The notes under the pieces were generated by a model, which saw only the letters and a program-made list of their open reading frames with translations, was not told the DNA's origin and did no database searches. This document shows positions 1 through 11,505 of a DNA stretch of 64,000 nucleotides, in pieces. Where the stretch lies: positions 1 through 64,000 of the forward strand of contig ARYC01017719.1 of NCBI GenBank assembly GCA_000711775.1. The letters are read 5' to 3'. This DNA comes from Oxytricha trifallax. Lineage: Eukaryota; Ciliophora; Spirotrichea; Sporadotrichida; Oxytrichidae. The position numbers and the translations under genes were made by a program. How positions within the stretch are numbered: the first letter of the stretch is position 1; each line of letters begins with the position of its first letter.

Positions 1-915
1 GAGTTGAAGTCTAGAAGTAAGTTAAAATGAAGAAAGCAGTCAAGAACTTTCCAGTCTCTGAGATCAATAAAATCATGGTTAAATTAGAGAAATGAAGATT
101 TCTATATTAAAAATTATTGACTTATATTCTTGCCTAGAAAGCTGCCTCAATATTGAAGATAAAATAGAGAAGAGAGTCATTACAGATGAATAATATGCTT
201 ATAAGATATATCCTTTCAATTACTTCCTTGCTGATGACAAGTTCCAAAAGGAATTTGCAAATGAATATTATGCTCTTTAAAAGGCAAAGTTAAATGAGTG
301 CAGGCATATCATCTAGATTGATGCTATTTTACTTGGTAAAGATCATGTAGCCTTCAGGCTTCCTTTATTAGAAAAGACTTACAGAGAATTCTTATCTGAC
401 AATAGATGTCAGAGATAAATTAGCTAGATAGTATAGCAGATAATGGAGGGGATTGAAGCTTCACAAGCTAGGTTATGTTCATAGAGACTTAAAGCCAGAG
501 AATATCATGATGAACTTTCAGCCTCTGAGTTTATATTATTGACTTCAACAGAGCTCAAAGAGTGCAAGCCTCTGCAAAAGGAAATGCATACGGCACTCCT
601 GGATATTTCCCAGAGAGAGAGGATTGGAGAGATGGAGACACTTAATGGGATATCTGGGCTCTAGCAGTAATAATAATAGAGAGCGACATGCCAAGAAACG
701 ATTACTTTAGCTGCAGGGGTGAGAGAGATTCTAAGCAGAGAATCAAACAATATCTCGATAAAAATAAAATAAATGGAGGTCTCAGAGAACTTGCATACTC
801 AACTATTATCAAGCCAAGCTAAGAGAATTAACAAACAATAGAAACAATCAAACATCAACTTAGAAAGATAAAATTCAGAGAACTGCCACATGACTCTAAG
901 CTTATGTTTGTGTGA
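1..915 (+). pseudogene. TBE zinc-finger/kinase protein, C-terminal kinase part, frameshifted
   Basis: Read with TAA/TAG as Gln, this gives a protein kinase C-lobe. The catalytic loop is VHRDLKPENIMM (about 472-512), the metal-binding triplet is DFN instead of DFG (about 540), then GTPGYFPERED and WDIWALAVIIIE, ending at TGA 913-915. The frame slips near 463, between EGIEA and the HKLGYVHRD segment, and again near 528 before YIIDFNRA, so this copy is inactive. The N-terminal C2H2 part lies off the window. The kinase of the complete TBE at 28232-29509 aligns along the whole visible length. Confidence 0.85.
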
Positions 916-998
916 AATATTTTAAAAACTCGCTTGTTATACTCACTTAAAATACTAATATTTAAACATTAAACCCCTACATAAACCCTATTAAAACC

Positions 999-1076
999 CT
1001 AATAAAGTATGCACTAATAGTCTACTTTTATCAATCAAAAACTCAATCAAACTACTGAAAGGGTTTTGGGGTTTTG
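999..1076. repeat. right terminal inverted repeat of TBE A
   Basis: Ends in GGGTTTTGGGGTTTTG. The inner part holds A+C-rich stretches (ACCCCTACATAAACCC just outside it, near 973). The inner boundary is estimated from the 78-bp length of the other TBE repeats. Confidence 0.65.
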
Positions 1077-1490
1077 AATGTCATGCTTAATATTTTTAAT
1101 TTTTGTGCCAACTTAGATTATATTCAGGTTGGTACTGGTACCAAATAGGTTTTGAACCATTTTGGAACTTTTCCATTAAAACCTCACTAGTTTAAAACTA
1201 GATAGTGATTAAGTTTTGGTACTATTAAATTGGTACCAATAAAAACTAAACCAAATTAGTATCAATACTAATTAAATTTTAAAAAAATTTAGTACTAATT
1301 TAATGGAACTAAGTTGATAAAAATGGAGCTCCATCTCTGAAGTTTGTTACAGCATCTGCCAGCTTTCTCAACGTATTCTTATCAAGTTGACCTCCTAAGA
1401 TGCCCATATTTAATACTAAGATTTTTAACAGCAGGATCCAAAACTCTATATATTAAAATTTGAAATTCAATAAGTAGAGATGAAGCAAGG

Positions 1491-2280
1491 ATGGAATCTA
1501 TAAGTACTGCAATGAAGAGGGTCGAAGCTTAAGAAATGATCTCAAGATTTAGAAGCAAGGAGGATCTCTATCAATACCTCACTCAACATGGCAAGCATGT
1601 GATATATACTTAATCATATACTATAGTGGGATTATTCCTACCAACGATGGAAGGTACCAAAATTTTATTTTTAAAAGCCATACTTTGTGTTGAGAAGAAA
1701 GCCTTTAAAAACAATGAGATTAAGTTGATAGAGATTCCAAACTACCCAGAAATTTCTGTCACCAATCTCTACGAGGATGCAATGAAAGATGAAGAGTTGG
1801 AAGTTTATCTTCCTACCAAGAAACAACTCTCTAACAAGCTTCCAGAAAGGAGCTTATTTTTTGGTGTTCTTGGTACTTTAAGAGAAAGTTATTTCAGAGA
1901 GATCATTGAAGAAGCTCACAAGAAACGCTATTCAATTTCTCCTGAAGATTAAAAGAAGCAAGGCATACTTATAAGCGAAACTTGGCTTGAAGAGCTAAAG
2001 AAGCATTCTTACCTCTCAAGTAAGCTATGAATGATAACCTTATAGGGAAACCTGGAACTGGTATATTTCTAATGAAAGATCATGCAAAGGTTCACAGAGA
2101 GAGAAAGTCATAGATCATTTATGAAGTGAGCAAGAGACTTTATAAAGATGTTTAAAAGCCAGATGAAATGAACATAGATTCAGGAGCTGGCAGTAAGAGA
2201 AGAAATATGGCTCAAGCAAGCCAAAAGAAGAGGAGAAGAAAGAGAAGCAAAATCCCTTTATGGGCCAATTTAATATGTGA
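1491..2280 (+). pseudogene. TBE 22-kDa-type ORF, frameshifted
   Basis: Begins MESISTAMKRVEAQEM and continues through FLPTMEGTKI, IPNYPEISVTNLY, YLPTKKQL and ISETWLEELKKH (to about 2025). A TGA follows LSSKL, and the reading continues in another frame with GKPGTGIFLMKDHAKVHRER and NIDSGAGSKRRN towards TGA 2278-2280. The copy at 30246 aligns throughout. The function of this TBE protein is not known to me. It converges on the transposase with a gap of only 6 bases between the stop codons. Confidence 0.8.
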
Positions 2281-2286
2281 ATACAT

Positions 2287-3358
2287 TCATTTGTTTAAAT
2301 CTAAAAATTATTTATAAACATTCATTCTTCCCTCTCTCGCACAAATTGTTGTCTTATCTACGCTCACTCTCTTACAGCTGCTTTGAATTAAGTCTACTGT
2401 ATCGATGGGCAAGTCATGCATAAGATGATACAACAGCAGCTTCTTGTAGTGAGTCTTGATATAACTCCAGTAGAATTCAATTCCATTAAATTATGGGCTA
2501 TAAGGAACGTTGGATACAGGAGTTATGTTTAACTCTTCATAAGCTTTCTTAGATTCCTTAGTCTTATGAACTGAGAGGTCATCAAGAAACAGGATGATTT
2601 CTTGGTTACTATACTTCTCTCTGAGCTTATGTATGAACTATATCTTCTACTCTCTCGCTTAATAGAGTGAGGGTGAATAACATAACTCTCTGAGCCTGAA
2701 TCTTCACTTATACCAGCTAAATTACATGGGTGACTACCTTTACTTTTTAATCATAGACTTCTATATTATCATACTTCTTATACCAAGACTTATTAATAAA
2801 GGTTTTGAAGTTGAATACAGCTCCATCAGCGTGTATTAACTTGATTTTATTAGTAATAGCTCTCTGCATTTAATCATATATAAAGTTTAAATTATTACTA
2901 TAAAATGGCACTGTAAAATCAATCACTCTCTTCACTCTGTTGACAGTCTTGAAAGTAATACCATTTCTTCTATAAATTTTGGCTATAGTCTAAGGAGAGA
3001 AACGCAGGTCAGGAAATCTGCGATGAAACATAACAGCTCGCTAGTCAAGATGAAAGTGTGCCCAATACTTTAAAGTCTTAGAGTCACAGAGGTAGTCAAA
3101 ATGGGTCTAAGTGAACTTTTATTTCCTAACTGGATGTTTTCAAGTACCAGAATTAAAATGCAAAACAGCTAACAAGCAGTGATACCTAACAGTAGAGGCA
3201 ATCTTGTGTAAGAGCTGTGCTATAGCTGCATAATTCAGTACTGGTTAGACTTAATCTATATAAATGCTCGAACCATACCTAAGCTTAAGCAGTAAATCTA
3301 AATATTTTTCATCATAAATAGACCCTAAATTTCGCTAATTTCTATTTCTCATATTGCA
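2287..3358 (-). pseudogene. TBE DDE transposase, broken
   Basis: Starts MRNRNQRNLGSIYDEKYLDL near 3358. Visible DDE signature: D in IHADGAVF, second D in LFLDDLSVHKTKES, and E in SPQFNGIEFYW. The tail ends VYKQFLDLNK then TGA (2287-2289). An in-frame TGA follows HFNSGT, and two frame changes lie between the first and second catalytic aspartates (about 2650-2760). The family catalyses cut-and-paste movement in the Tc1/mariner-like manner and takes part in germline DNA elimination in Oxytricha. This copy could not make a full protein. Confidence 0.85.
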
Positions 3359-3374
3359 AATGGCCTAATATCTC

Positions 3375-3452
3375 TACTAACCCCAATAAGACCCCAACTA
3401 TACCCTACAAATCAAAGCACTTATAAACTTCACTAAGGGGTTTTGGGGTTTG
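3375..3452. repeat. right terminal inverted repeat of TBE A-prime
   Basis: Matches the 28113-28190 and 32114-32191 repeats, including the segment CAAATCAAAGCACTTATAAA before the GGGGTTTTGGGG end. Confidence 0.85.
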
Positions 3453-4440
3453 AATGTGCTAAATATGATTAATTAATTTTAAATATTATTACTTCAATAT
3501 TAAACAAAATAATAAAATTTCCAATTATGCTAAAATCTATTTTATTATTTATTCATTTTTTTAATTAATTTACTAAATTAATAGTAATTTATGATACGAA
3601 TAATTAACATTAAAATATTCTTAAATAAACTAGATATTTTTTCATTTTTATGTAAAGTATAAAGTAAACAATTGTCATTAAAAATTGATTAGATTGCTTT
3701 TAAGTAAATGCTTATTTTTTTAATAATAGTTTCTAAAATTATCTAAAAGATTTTTTAATATTTTTATAGATTAATATGATACTGTAAAAATGAAATTATT
3801 GCTTAATGATTAATTTTAACAAACATTATAAATTTATATAAGACAGAAGTATTTAATTTATTGTTTTAAAAGAATATACAGTCATTTATAAATAAAATTA
3901 AATATAGATTTTTGAAAAATAATTTTAAAGAAAATCTTTTGAATTGAGAATCACTTAAAAAGAGGATTGTAAATTTTTATAAGCATATATTAAGAAGCAT
4001 TTTAAGAAAATCACTACCAAAACGGGTTTTATAGCTTCTATTGTTATTTTAATAAAAAAATATTATTCAAAATCGATTAAAATTTATTCTCTTTTATCAA
4101 TTATTTATATCATGATGGAAACAAGAATAAACACAAAGAAGAAAATAATTGATTCTTTACCCAAGATTTATGTTGAATTAGAATATTTTACTTATTGAAA
4201 TTCTCTTTAAAATATCCAAAATGTCTTAAATAAATTTATAATTTATGTTTATTTATAATAAAAAAATTTAGACTAAAATTATTTTTACTTTTAAAAATAT
4301 AAGTTTATTTTATGTTGATATATAAACTAATTTTTTTTACATTTTAAGAATCTTATGTAATAAAAAGTAGTAGGAATCTATTTGATTTTTAAATAAAGCG
4401 TTTACTTATGATAAAAGTAAATTTAACTTTTCAATGATTA
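3453..4440. repeat. A+T-rich flank, duplicate of 32416-33070
   Basis: Starting at the AAT target copy, TGTGCTAAATATGATT and the following several hundred bases reappear with small changes at 32418 onward, for example AAAAATTGATTAGATT and AAGTAAATGCTTATT in both. The 32-kb copy has no TBE at this point, so it shows the pre-insertion state for TBE A-prime. No gene recognised in the rest of this stretch. Confidence 0.75.
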
Positions 4441-5060
4441 TTATTAATTATTCAAGTTCATTATTTAGAGAGTAACCAAATTTCAAATATATTTCTTTTA
4501 AACAATTTTTAAATTCCCAATTTCGAATGTATTCCTACAATAATACATCAACATTTATTCAATTTTATTGTTAAAAAGTATCGATCATTTCTTGTTCTTA
4601 TTCTATTACTTCCCTAAGTAAATTGTTTGAATATTTTGATTGAATTATCAAACATTGAAAAAGTTAAGCAAATATATAGGGTAGGGTAAATTTAGATAAT
4701 CATATAATAAAATATAATTATTTTTTATAGTAAGCAAGTCTATAAATTAAACTATATTAAAAGATATATTTTTCTCATTTTTTTATTTTATAGAATAAAT
4801 CTAGGCACCTAAATAAAATCGAGTATTATAATGAATTATTAAATTCTATAGATTTCTTGAATCTCTTACTATAGTTCTTCGAAAGAAATGCTTTAGGTAA
4901 TTTAATCTTACCTTTCCATTTTTAGATTAATTATAAAATATAGATTTGAAATAAATTGAATATTAAGCACAATATATTTTAATCTTATAATACTCATATT
5001 GAATTTTAAGAACAATTAAATATATAAAATAAATATTTGTAAAATGCTAAGATTTATTTT
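4440..5060 (-). repeat. duplicated coding-like segment R1
   Basis: Shares TATCGATCA..C..GTTCTTATTCTATT and neighbouring sequence with 12040-12660. The minus strand reads LLREVIEQEQEMIDTF before TGA (4559-4561). The other copy reads FSEAIEQELGLIDTFNQEN. The region around 4800-4930 also has coding character. Product unknown; it may be a diverged relative of the surrounding family or pieces of another gene. Confidence 0.5.
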
Positions 5061-5829
5061 AAAATTATAAATATTTTTAAATAATACCCTATATTTAAAA
5101 TTGCATATTATACTAATACGATTTATTTTAATTTAATTATTAATTTATATTAAATTAAAATCAACAATTTATCTGTTAAATTAAAATCTCAATAAAAATT
5201 CTAATTAAAAACAATATTTATAATTTTTATAACATTTAGCTTCAAGTTAACTTATTGTTTGTTAATTTACTAATTTAAAGTATTAAATTTTATTAAAAAA
5301 ATTAATTAAATTTTTTTTTAATATGAAACAAAATTAAGTTTATTGCGTGATCACAGTAATTTTAGAATTATTATTTTATGAGTTAATATAAAACATTTTA
5401 ATTTTTAACTTTTAATTTTTTATTCTTAATTCAGACAACTAAATTCATTTAGAGCATTAACAAATTATGATTTTGTTTTTTTGTTAGACTATATTATTAT
5501 ATAAAAAGTTTTTCAAAATTTCTTATATTTTAATGATAAAATTAAATTATTTTAGAATTTTAATATAATAATTAGTCGTAATTATTATTATTTTTAATGC
5601 ACGTCTGAATTAGATTAATTATTTACGTATCATATATTTTAAGGGTATTTCATAAAATGTTTGATTAATATAGTGATAGTCTAATACGAATTATTATTTC
5701 CTTCATAATTAATTAAATTTATAAAAAACACATTTTATATTAAATTATGTAGAAAAACATAATATTAAAGATCAAAGAAAATATATATAAATTTAAAATT
5801 ATTAAATTATATAAATACTATTGATCTAA

Positions 5830-6286
5830 TCATTTCTCTCGTACAATATATTTTATGATTTTATCTTAAAAGCTTCGTTGAATAGCTTCATAATCAATGT
5901 TTGAAAAGTACCTTGTCTTTTCGTTTTATAATTTAATCATATGCCATTTACACTTCACTAATACATTACTAATATATTTAAAATTATTAAAATCCATCAA
6001 ATCACAATTATTCGTCATTTTTGTGATTTGAGTTAAGTTTTCTTTTTAGTATTGTATGCAATTTTGAAGTTTCATAAACGGCACTTGATAATTATCTTTC
6101 AAATATCCCTTACTTTTTAAAAGGCTGGAGTTTTTACATGATCATATTCTCGTTTTTTAATGTCAGAGATTCAAATTTATTATTCAGGGATTATTATAAA
6201 CTATTAAACTTAAACTCTAAGGTTTTTATTTCTTCTAAAATTAGTTCTACAAAAATTATTTCGTCTTAACTACTTTTTTGCATCAT
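5830..6286 (-). pseudogene. PEK-tail family member, frameshifted
   Basis: Starts MMQKSSQDEIIFVELILEE (ATG at 6286). The first frame runs 94 codons to TGA 6002-6004. A second frame, entered near 6080, continues to the tail IDYEAIQRSFKDKIIKYIV then REK and TGA (5830-5832). The tail is closest to the copies at 39451 (IDYEAIQKSVEDRIIQ) and 34594 (TDQNAIQRSLENKILK). One frameshift separates the halves. Lys/Gln-rich and helical-looking. Confidence 0.65.
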
Positions 6287-6738
6287 ACCAAATTTATTTC
6301 TAATAAATTACAATATAAGACCTATGTAATTATTTATAGCATCATCAATTATTTAAATATTAAATTTGCAATAATAATTTTTCTAATATCAAACATTATC
6401 TTTAATTACTAAATCTTTTTTTCTTTTTAATAAAAGTTTTATGCATTAATATACTTAAATACTTTTTATTCTTCATTTTATAATTGTTCCAAGAATTTAA
6501 TTTTAATTTTGATACGTTATATACTTAACATTAAGCAAGTGAACTACCAGCACTTATTATTGTGAAAATGATTTATTATTCAAATCATAACAAAAGTCTC
6601 TAAAAAATTATACTTTTAATCTAATAACAATTGAAAGCTTAGTTAGATTTATACAGAGATAATTAAGATTCATAGATTACTAAAAAAGATTATTAATGAT
6701 TTATTGCTATTAATATGTTTTATTGAAAAATCACTTAG

Positions 6739-6760
6739 ATATATATATATATATATATAT
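6739..6760. repeat. AT dinucleotide microsatellite
   Basis: About eleven AT repeats in A+T-rich spacer; no gene around it recognised. Confidence 0.9.
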
Positions 6761-7136
6761 TAATGTATGATAAAATGCAATAAGATTATGGATTAGAAAA
6801 TAAATTTATTATTTTATACAGTGATTTATTATTAAAATAATAATTTACCTTGACATAGTTTGTTATTTATTATTAACATATTATAACTAATTCACGAAAC
6901 ACATGAGGTTATCAAAATTTAATGAAATACTTCTCTTAAATAAAAATCTCAAAATTATAAAGTTTAATTTATAAAAAATATCAATGAAAATTATTCAGTG
7001 ATCAAATAAATACTATTCCATAACTCAAAAATCAAATATTTCTTAATAGTGATTTTATTTATCTGTGATTTAAACTTGATGAGTATAATGTTTTTAATAT
7101 TATTTTAAGTATTTATTAACAAACATTATTGTATCA

Positions 7137-7240
7137 AATAGGTTTGACTATTTTTTAAGAGGGACTTTATTGGGATCTTGACTAGCTATAAGAATTATGG
7201 TTTTTATGATTCCTGAACTAAATAGTAGGCTCTAAATAAA
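7137..7240 (-). CDS. importin-alpha-like gene, displaced internal piece (scrambled MDS candidate)
   Basis: Minus strand reads FRAYYLVQESQKPQFLQLVK then IPIKSLLKNSQTY. This resembles the late armadillo repeat of importin alpha (..AISNAT..EQI.YLV..G.IKPLCDLL..). It lies downstream of the piece carrying the C-terminus and stop codon (7282-7570), although it should encode sequence just before it. Out-of-order pieces are typical of scrambled Oxytricha/Stylonychia germline genes. The ends are approximate because the surrounding A+T-rich DNA is open in frame. Confidence 0.55.
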
Positions 7241-7281
7241 ATATAAATTAATAACGATAAGTAAACGAATTATTATATAAA

Positions 7282-7570
7282 TCAGCTCACGATCTTATTT
7301 TCTTCATCGTCCTATAGAAATGATTTATATTATATATAACTTACAAATTTACTTTAGGTATTTTCAATCATCATAAATTTTAAGATATTGAATATTCTAT
7401 TATGCAAAAGGGGTTCTTGAAGTTTGATAATTTTTTCTAAATTTTAAAGAGTATTTTCGCAAGATAAAAATTGTAAGATTTGTTTAAAAGATGCTAATTT
7501 AATGAAGTCAAAAAGAATGTCTAATAGATGAATCTTGGAAGAATATTTTTGGTAAAATATTCAGTATAAA
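7282..7570 (-). CDS. importin-alpha-like gene, C-terminal piece
   Basis: Reads KYSSKIHLLDILFDFIKLAS, ILQFLSCENTLQNLEKIIKL, QEPLLHNRIFNILKFMMIEN and ends DDEENKIVS with TGA at 7282-7284. NTLQNLEKIIKLQ..LLHNRIFNILKFM corresponds to the conserved C-terminal armadillo segment of importin alpha (GLEKIE.LQ.H....Y..A..I...Y). Importin alpha binds nuclear localisation signals and importin beta. This protein is strongly diverged, so it may be a paralogue with another cargo. The upstream boundary, near 7570, is not defined by a visible pointer. Confidence 0.65.
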
Positions 7571-8049
7571 ATAATTCTAAACTTTGTAATTAATTTAAAA
7601 TAAATTGAAACTATTATTTATAATTAATTTTAGTTTAGTTTATACAATTAATAAAATTATTAATAAAATTTAAATAAAATGACTCATAATATTTTTAATG
7701 GCATGTTAAATGTGCTACATTTTGATAAATTCCTATGTTAAGACATTATTAAATTAAACAGGAAACCCATTTTTGAATAAAAATATGGAAATAATAAGTA
7801 GAAAATTTAAATATTTATTTTCATAAATTTAAATATTATTTCAATCAAGTCTTTTGTATTTGATATTTATATTTAAATGTTTAATTAACTAAATTATTTA
7901 TAAGATATTGTCAAATTTACAATATATAACAATTAAATATTTGATAAATTAGCAAATTTATTTTATAAATCCTTTGTCAAATAAAATATATATAAATCAA
8001 TTATAATTATTTTAATTTAAAAAAATAAGTTACTTTTTGCACCCTATAA

Positions 8050-8212
8050 TTAATTGAGGAGTTTTATGCAAAAATTTCAACAAACTTTGTTTAACTTTAG
8101 AAAGAATTGAATCTACTTTAGGGTTGCCTAGAAGTTCTTTAATCTGTAAAAATATGGCATTATATATCTCTTCAGGGACATTTTAGTTTTTGAAGCACAA
8201 AGCCAAAATTAA
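8050..8212 (-). CDS. importin-alpha-like gene, middle armadillo piece
   Basis: Reads LALCFKNQNVPEEIYNAIFL then QIKELLGNPKVDSILSKVKQ and SLLKFLHKTPQ. This matches the importin-alpha stretch ..LSNFCRGK.PPF..V.PALP.L..L......V..DA.WALSYL... The C-F-K-N-Q-N-V-P core is the most convincing part. The piece is flanked by A+T-rich spacer on both sides, as expected for an MDS between IESs. Confidence 0.6.
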
Positions 8213-9344
8213 TAAAAATTATCTTATTAATTATATTTATTTTATTTATTCTTATAAAATATAACTTTAATTTATTATAAAATTGTCTAATAAAATATAT
8301 ACATGTATATAAAGTAATTGAATTTTCAAAAATTGTTAGGTTTATATAAGATGTCTTATTTTTTTAAGATTTATTAATGTTTTTAAAACATATTCTTCAA
8401 ACAAAGTATCCACTTCATATCTTACGATAATAATCCTTTTTTTTTAAATTATTTTATTGCATAATAATTATTTAAACAAAGCTGATAGTTAAAACAAAGA
8501 TTTCTATGCAATATTTAGATTTTAATGTTTGATTAATTAGAGTAGCATATTCATATTATGAAATTTATCAAAATATAATAAAATACGATTTTAAGATATT
8601 AAAATAATTTGCTTAATCAAAGCACTGAATATTTTAAAAAGAATTAGTATGTTTAATTAATATGAAATTGCTAAAAACATGTATTAATAAAAAAATTATG
8701 ATTAACTCTTAATTAAACTGATAAAATATTTAATTATTGTAAATCTTTCAATCTTAATTTGAAAAAAATAAATATAATAGAAACTTATTTAATAATAAAA
8801 TTATAATAAAGTTGAGTAAGTAATTTTGATGGAACTTATTAAAAGAAATAACTTTAATATTTTATAAATGTTAAAATACTTGTTTTTTTATAATCATGAA
8901 AATATGTAGAAAACTTCTTCTTTTATGAATATTTTTATGAATTTTCATTAATTTTTATATAATTTAAGATAAAAATTAATATTATTTTAAGTTTTTGAAT
9001 TTTTCTAAATTATATTTTAATTAGGAAAAAAGTACAATTTTAAAATAGTGTCGAGTGAGTTTATCAATTATCCATTATCTCTTTTTAAAGAATGAAAAAT
9101 TTTATTGTTAATAAAGTATTTATTTTTTAATTTATTTTACATTTATATATTTCTATATTTCTTTATTTATCACTAAAAATACTATTAAAATATTAATTAT
9201 CATTTAACTTAAGAATTTATAAAATTTCAATAATTAAAATTACAAATTTAAAGACACAACTTTCAATTCAAATTACTTATTTTCAACTATAAATATAATT
9301 AATATTTTAAAAATTTAATCTATTATTTATCAATTTAAGAGTTT

Positions 9345-9455
9345 GAATATTTTCGAATAATATCAAATGCATTTATTGTATCAGAAGTTACGTTATTTTC
9401 GTTTAATTAAAGAATATATCTTGATAATGAAGTGTATAAGATTTCCGTTTAAAAT
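9345..9455 (-). CDS. possible importin-alpha-like gene piece
   Basis: Reads LYTSLSRYILQLNENNVTSD then TINAFDIIRKYSNSQIDK. LSRYILQLNENN..S is compatible with the importin-alpha segment ..LNPLLAQL.E...LSMLRNATW, which would fall between the pieces at 10697-10880 and 8050-8212, the order found here. No in-frame pointer was found. Confidence 0.4.
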
Positions 9456-10696
9456 TAAATATTAAATTAAGGACACTGATAAATTTTAGTATATTTTACA
9501 ATTAGTTTATTAAAATCATTATAATATAATAATAGTTTACTTTTGAGTTTAGATATAAGAATAGTCATTAAATCAAAGATAATTTATTATATTTTATTTA
9601 AATCATACAATTAATTTATAGAATAAACTTATAAATTACTTTTTTAGTGTTTTGTATAAATTAAAAATAGACATAAATAAATCAAATAAAAATATGTAAT
9701 TTATGCTATAAGTTACTAAATTTATTAAATTAATTAATCCTTAGCAGCTTATTAATTAATTATTTCATTTTAAGTTTAAAAACTCTATATATTATAATTC
9801 TTTCAGAAATAATACATTTTACAATATCAATTAATATAAGAAAAGTATTAACTCTTTGAGAATATAAAATATATTTTAGTTATTATCTACCTTGATTTTT
9901 ATATCATAAATAATTAATTTTTTCTAAAAAATAGCATCTTATAAATGAACTTAAATTAAAGTTAATAATTAGTTTATTTAAACTGTAAGTTATCTAACAT
10001 TTTAAATTTTAATAAGATTATTATATTTTATTGAATATTCTTGATATTAATTAGCATACTAGATTAGCATTAGGTTGATTTTAATCCAACATTCTAGAAA
10101 AGCTCTGTGTAATTAAAAATATAGAATATTTTACACATTTTGCTGTTTTTAAAATTTTTGAATATATATTATATTTAATTTCTTCAATATCTTGTTTATA
10201 CTCCTAAAGATCAAAATCAAAACAATGATCTTATAAATAAGTTTTAAAGTTCAATGTTTTTTTTATTTAAATATAAGTTATAATGTTATAACTCTATAGA
10301 TATCATTAAAAATGAAAATTTAAATTCTAGAAAAAATTAATTTTTATAATCAATTATTTTAAGTTTAAACAAAAAATTAAATAATTTTTACAAGTTAATT
10401 ACATCTTTTTATATTGTTATTGGATTAGACTATACTTAAAATATTGATAAAAATTATTTTTTAAAGAAAATTAAATAGTAAATGACATATACATAAGAAT
10501 TGAAATTTTTATAAACAATTTTATTAATTATCTCAAAACTGCGAATTAAAAAGACTTAGTATAGATACTTAACATAACATAAACTAATTAATTTTAAATA
10601 TTAATTTCAAATTAATTTCCATCATATTTGTATTTCTAGGTAAAATAAAAAAAAGATAAACTGTCTATTTATTTTTAATTAAAAAAAAGAAAAATT

Positions 10697-10880
10697 TATG
10701 GGATGAAATTTCCAATATATTTTTGAAGTTCTCCGAATGCTCTAATCACCAACTCTTAGTCTTGTGATTAAGGTTATGTTATTAATTCCATTAGTGCTCC
10801 ATTATTTAAAAAGATTTTGTGGATGCTTTAGCTATATATGATTGAGTAATCAATAAGGCAACTCATTAAATCTTCCTAAA
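10697..10880 (-). CDS. importin-alpha-like gene, early armadillo piece
   Basis: Reads QEDLMSCLIDYSIIYSQSIH, KIFLNNGALMELITQPQSQD, QELVIRAFGELQKYIGNFI. It parallels importin alpha ..ALTNIASGTSE.T..V...GAVP.F..LL.S....V.EQA.WALGNIAGD. The 5' edge is the direct repeat TTCCTAAA (10873-10880), repeated at 11293-11300. Joining on it gives an in-frame NYQVQEDLMSCLID. Confidence 0.7.
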
Positions 10881-11300
10881 AATTTAAAATAAAATATTTT
10901 AAATGGGAATAATCTAATATTAAAAAAAATTATATAAAAATAATTATAAAATGAAAATTAATATGTCTTAAGGAATGATATATTTGTAAATTAATTTAAG
11001 TATTGAACAAAATGTTGAATAATAACAAAAAATTTGAAACTTAAAATTTATACTTTATTTATAAAATAATTTTCCATTTAGTAAAACTAGGAAACTAATA
11101 AGGTAGAATTCAAATATTTATTAAATTAATATTTTATGTGATCTAAATAACACTTATTCTCCATTTGAATAAATTTATTAATATTTGACACCCTCTAATA
11201 ATTTTTAATTTATCTAAACCTACAAATCAATTTCTTATTTTTTTTGTAAATTTTATTGACATTAATTTTTGTCATATGTAAATTAATTAAAATTCCTAAA
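10881..11300. other. IES between importin-like MDSs, pointer TTCCTAAA
   Basis: An A+T-rich stretch of 412 bases plus one 8-base pointer copy, bounded by TTCCTAAA at 10873-10880 and 11293-11300. Deleting it with one repeat copy keeps the reading frame across the two importin-like pieces. No terminal inverted repeats or ORF inside. Confidence 0.65.
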
Positions 11301-11505
11301 CCTAATAGTTCTTTTCCATGTAATATTACTGAATCAAAATTCTTATTATCTATTTAGAATCTTCTTAGAATTGTAAATCTTTTAGATTATTATCTCGCTT
11401 GAGCATCTTTTTAATTAGTACTACCCCATATAATTGATCATTCGCATTTTTAGATTCTAGTAATTTAATGATCTCTGTTTTTTCAGAAGGCTATAGAAAG
11501 CAATA
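11293..11505 (-). CDS. importin-alpha-like gene, N-terminal armadillo piece
   Basis: Reads SEKTEIIKLLESKNANDQLY, GVVLIKKMLKRDNNLKDLQF, EDSKQIIRILIQQYYMEKNY. Importin alpha has a comparable first-repeat pattern (..S.D...QL..T..FRKLLS.E.NPPI..VI..G..P..V.FL). An ATG (11551-11553) lies in the same frame, but a TGA falls between it and this piece, so the true start is unresolved. A basic importin-beta-binding domain was not seen and may lie in another MDS. Confidence 0.65.

Larger units (their letters stand above)
1..1079. mobile_element. TBE transposon A, right part (left part off window), plus AAT target copy
   Basis: The right end reads GGGTTTTGGGGTTTTG (to 1076), the reverse complement of a C4A4-type TBE terminus, followed by AAT (1077-1079). 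The only gene visible is the TBE kinase, running + towards the terminus. This is opposite to the orientation of the neighbouring TBE, whose 22-kDa-type ORF and transposase begin at about 1491. The terminal repeat differs clearly from those of the other two TBEs here, so A probably belongs to another TBE subfamily. Confidence 0.85.
1080..3455. mobile_element. TBE transposon A-prime, right two thirds, probably split by TBE A
   Basis: Carries a 22-kDa-type ORF (+) and a transposase (-), convergent, then a right terminus GGGGTTTTGGGGTTTG (to 3452) and AAT (3453-3455). No left terminus or kinase is present. The sequence begins in the spacer that separates kinase and 22-kDa ORF in the complete TBE (compare about 29830-30240). 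This fits insertion of TBE A into that spacer, with the rest of A-prime beyond position 1. Both ORFs are broken. Confidence 0.8.

Noticed and set aside
1055..1076. Macronuclear telomere or chromosome end at the G4T4 runs
   Set aside because: The runs are only about 16 bases and always sit at TBE termini next to AAT, not at chromosome ends.
1626..1952. 108-codon standard-code ORF as a gene by itself
   Set aside because: It is the middle of the longer TBE 22-kDa-type ORF once TAA/TAG are read as Gln.
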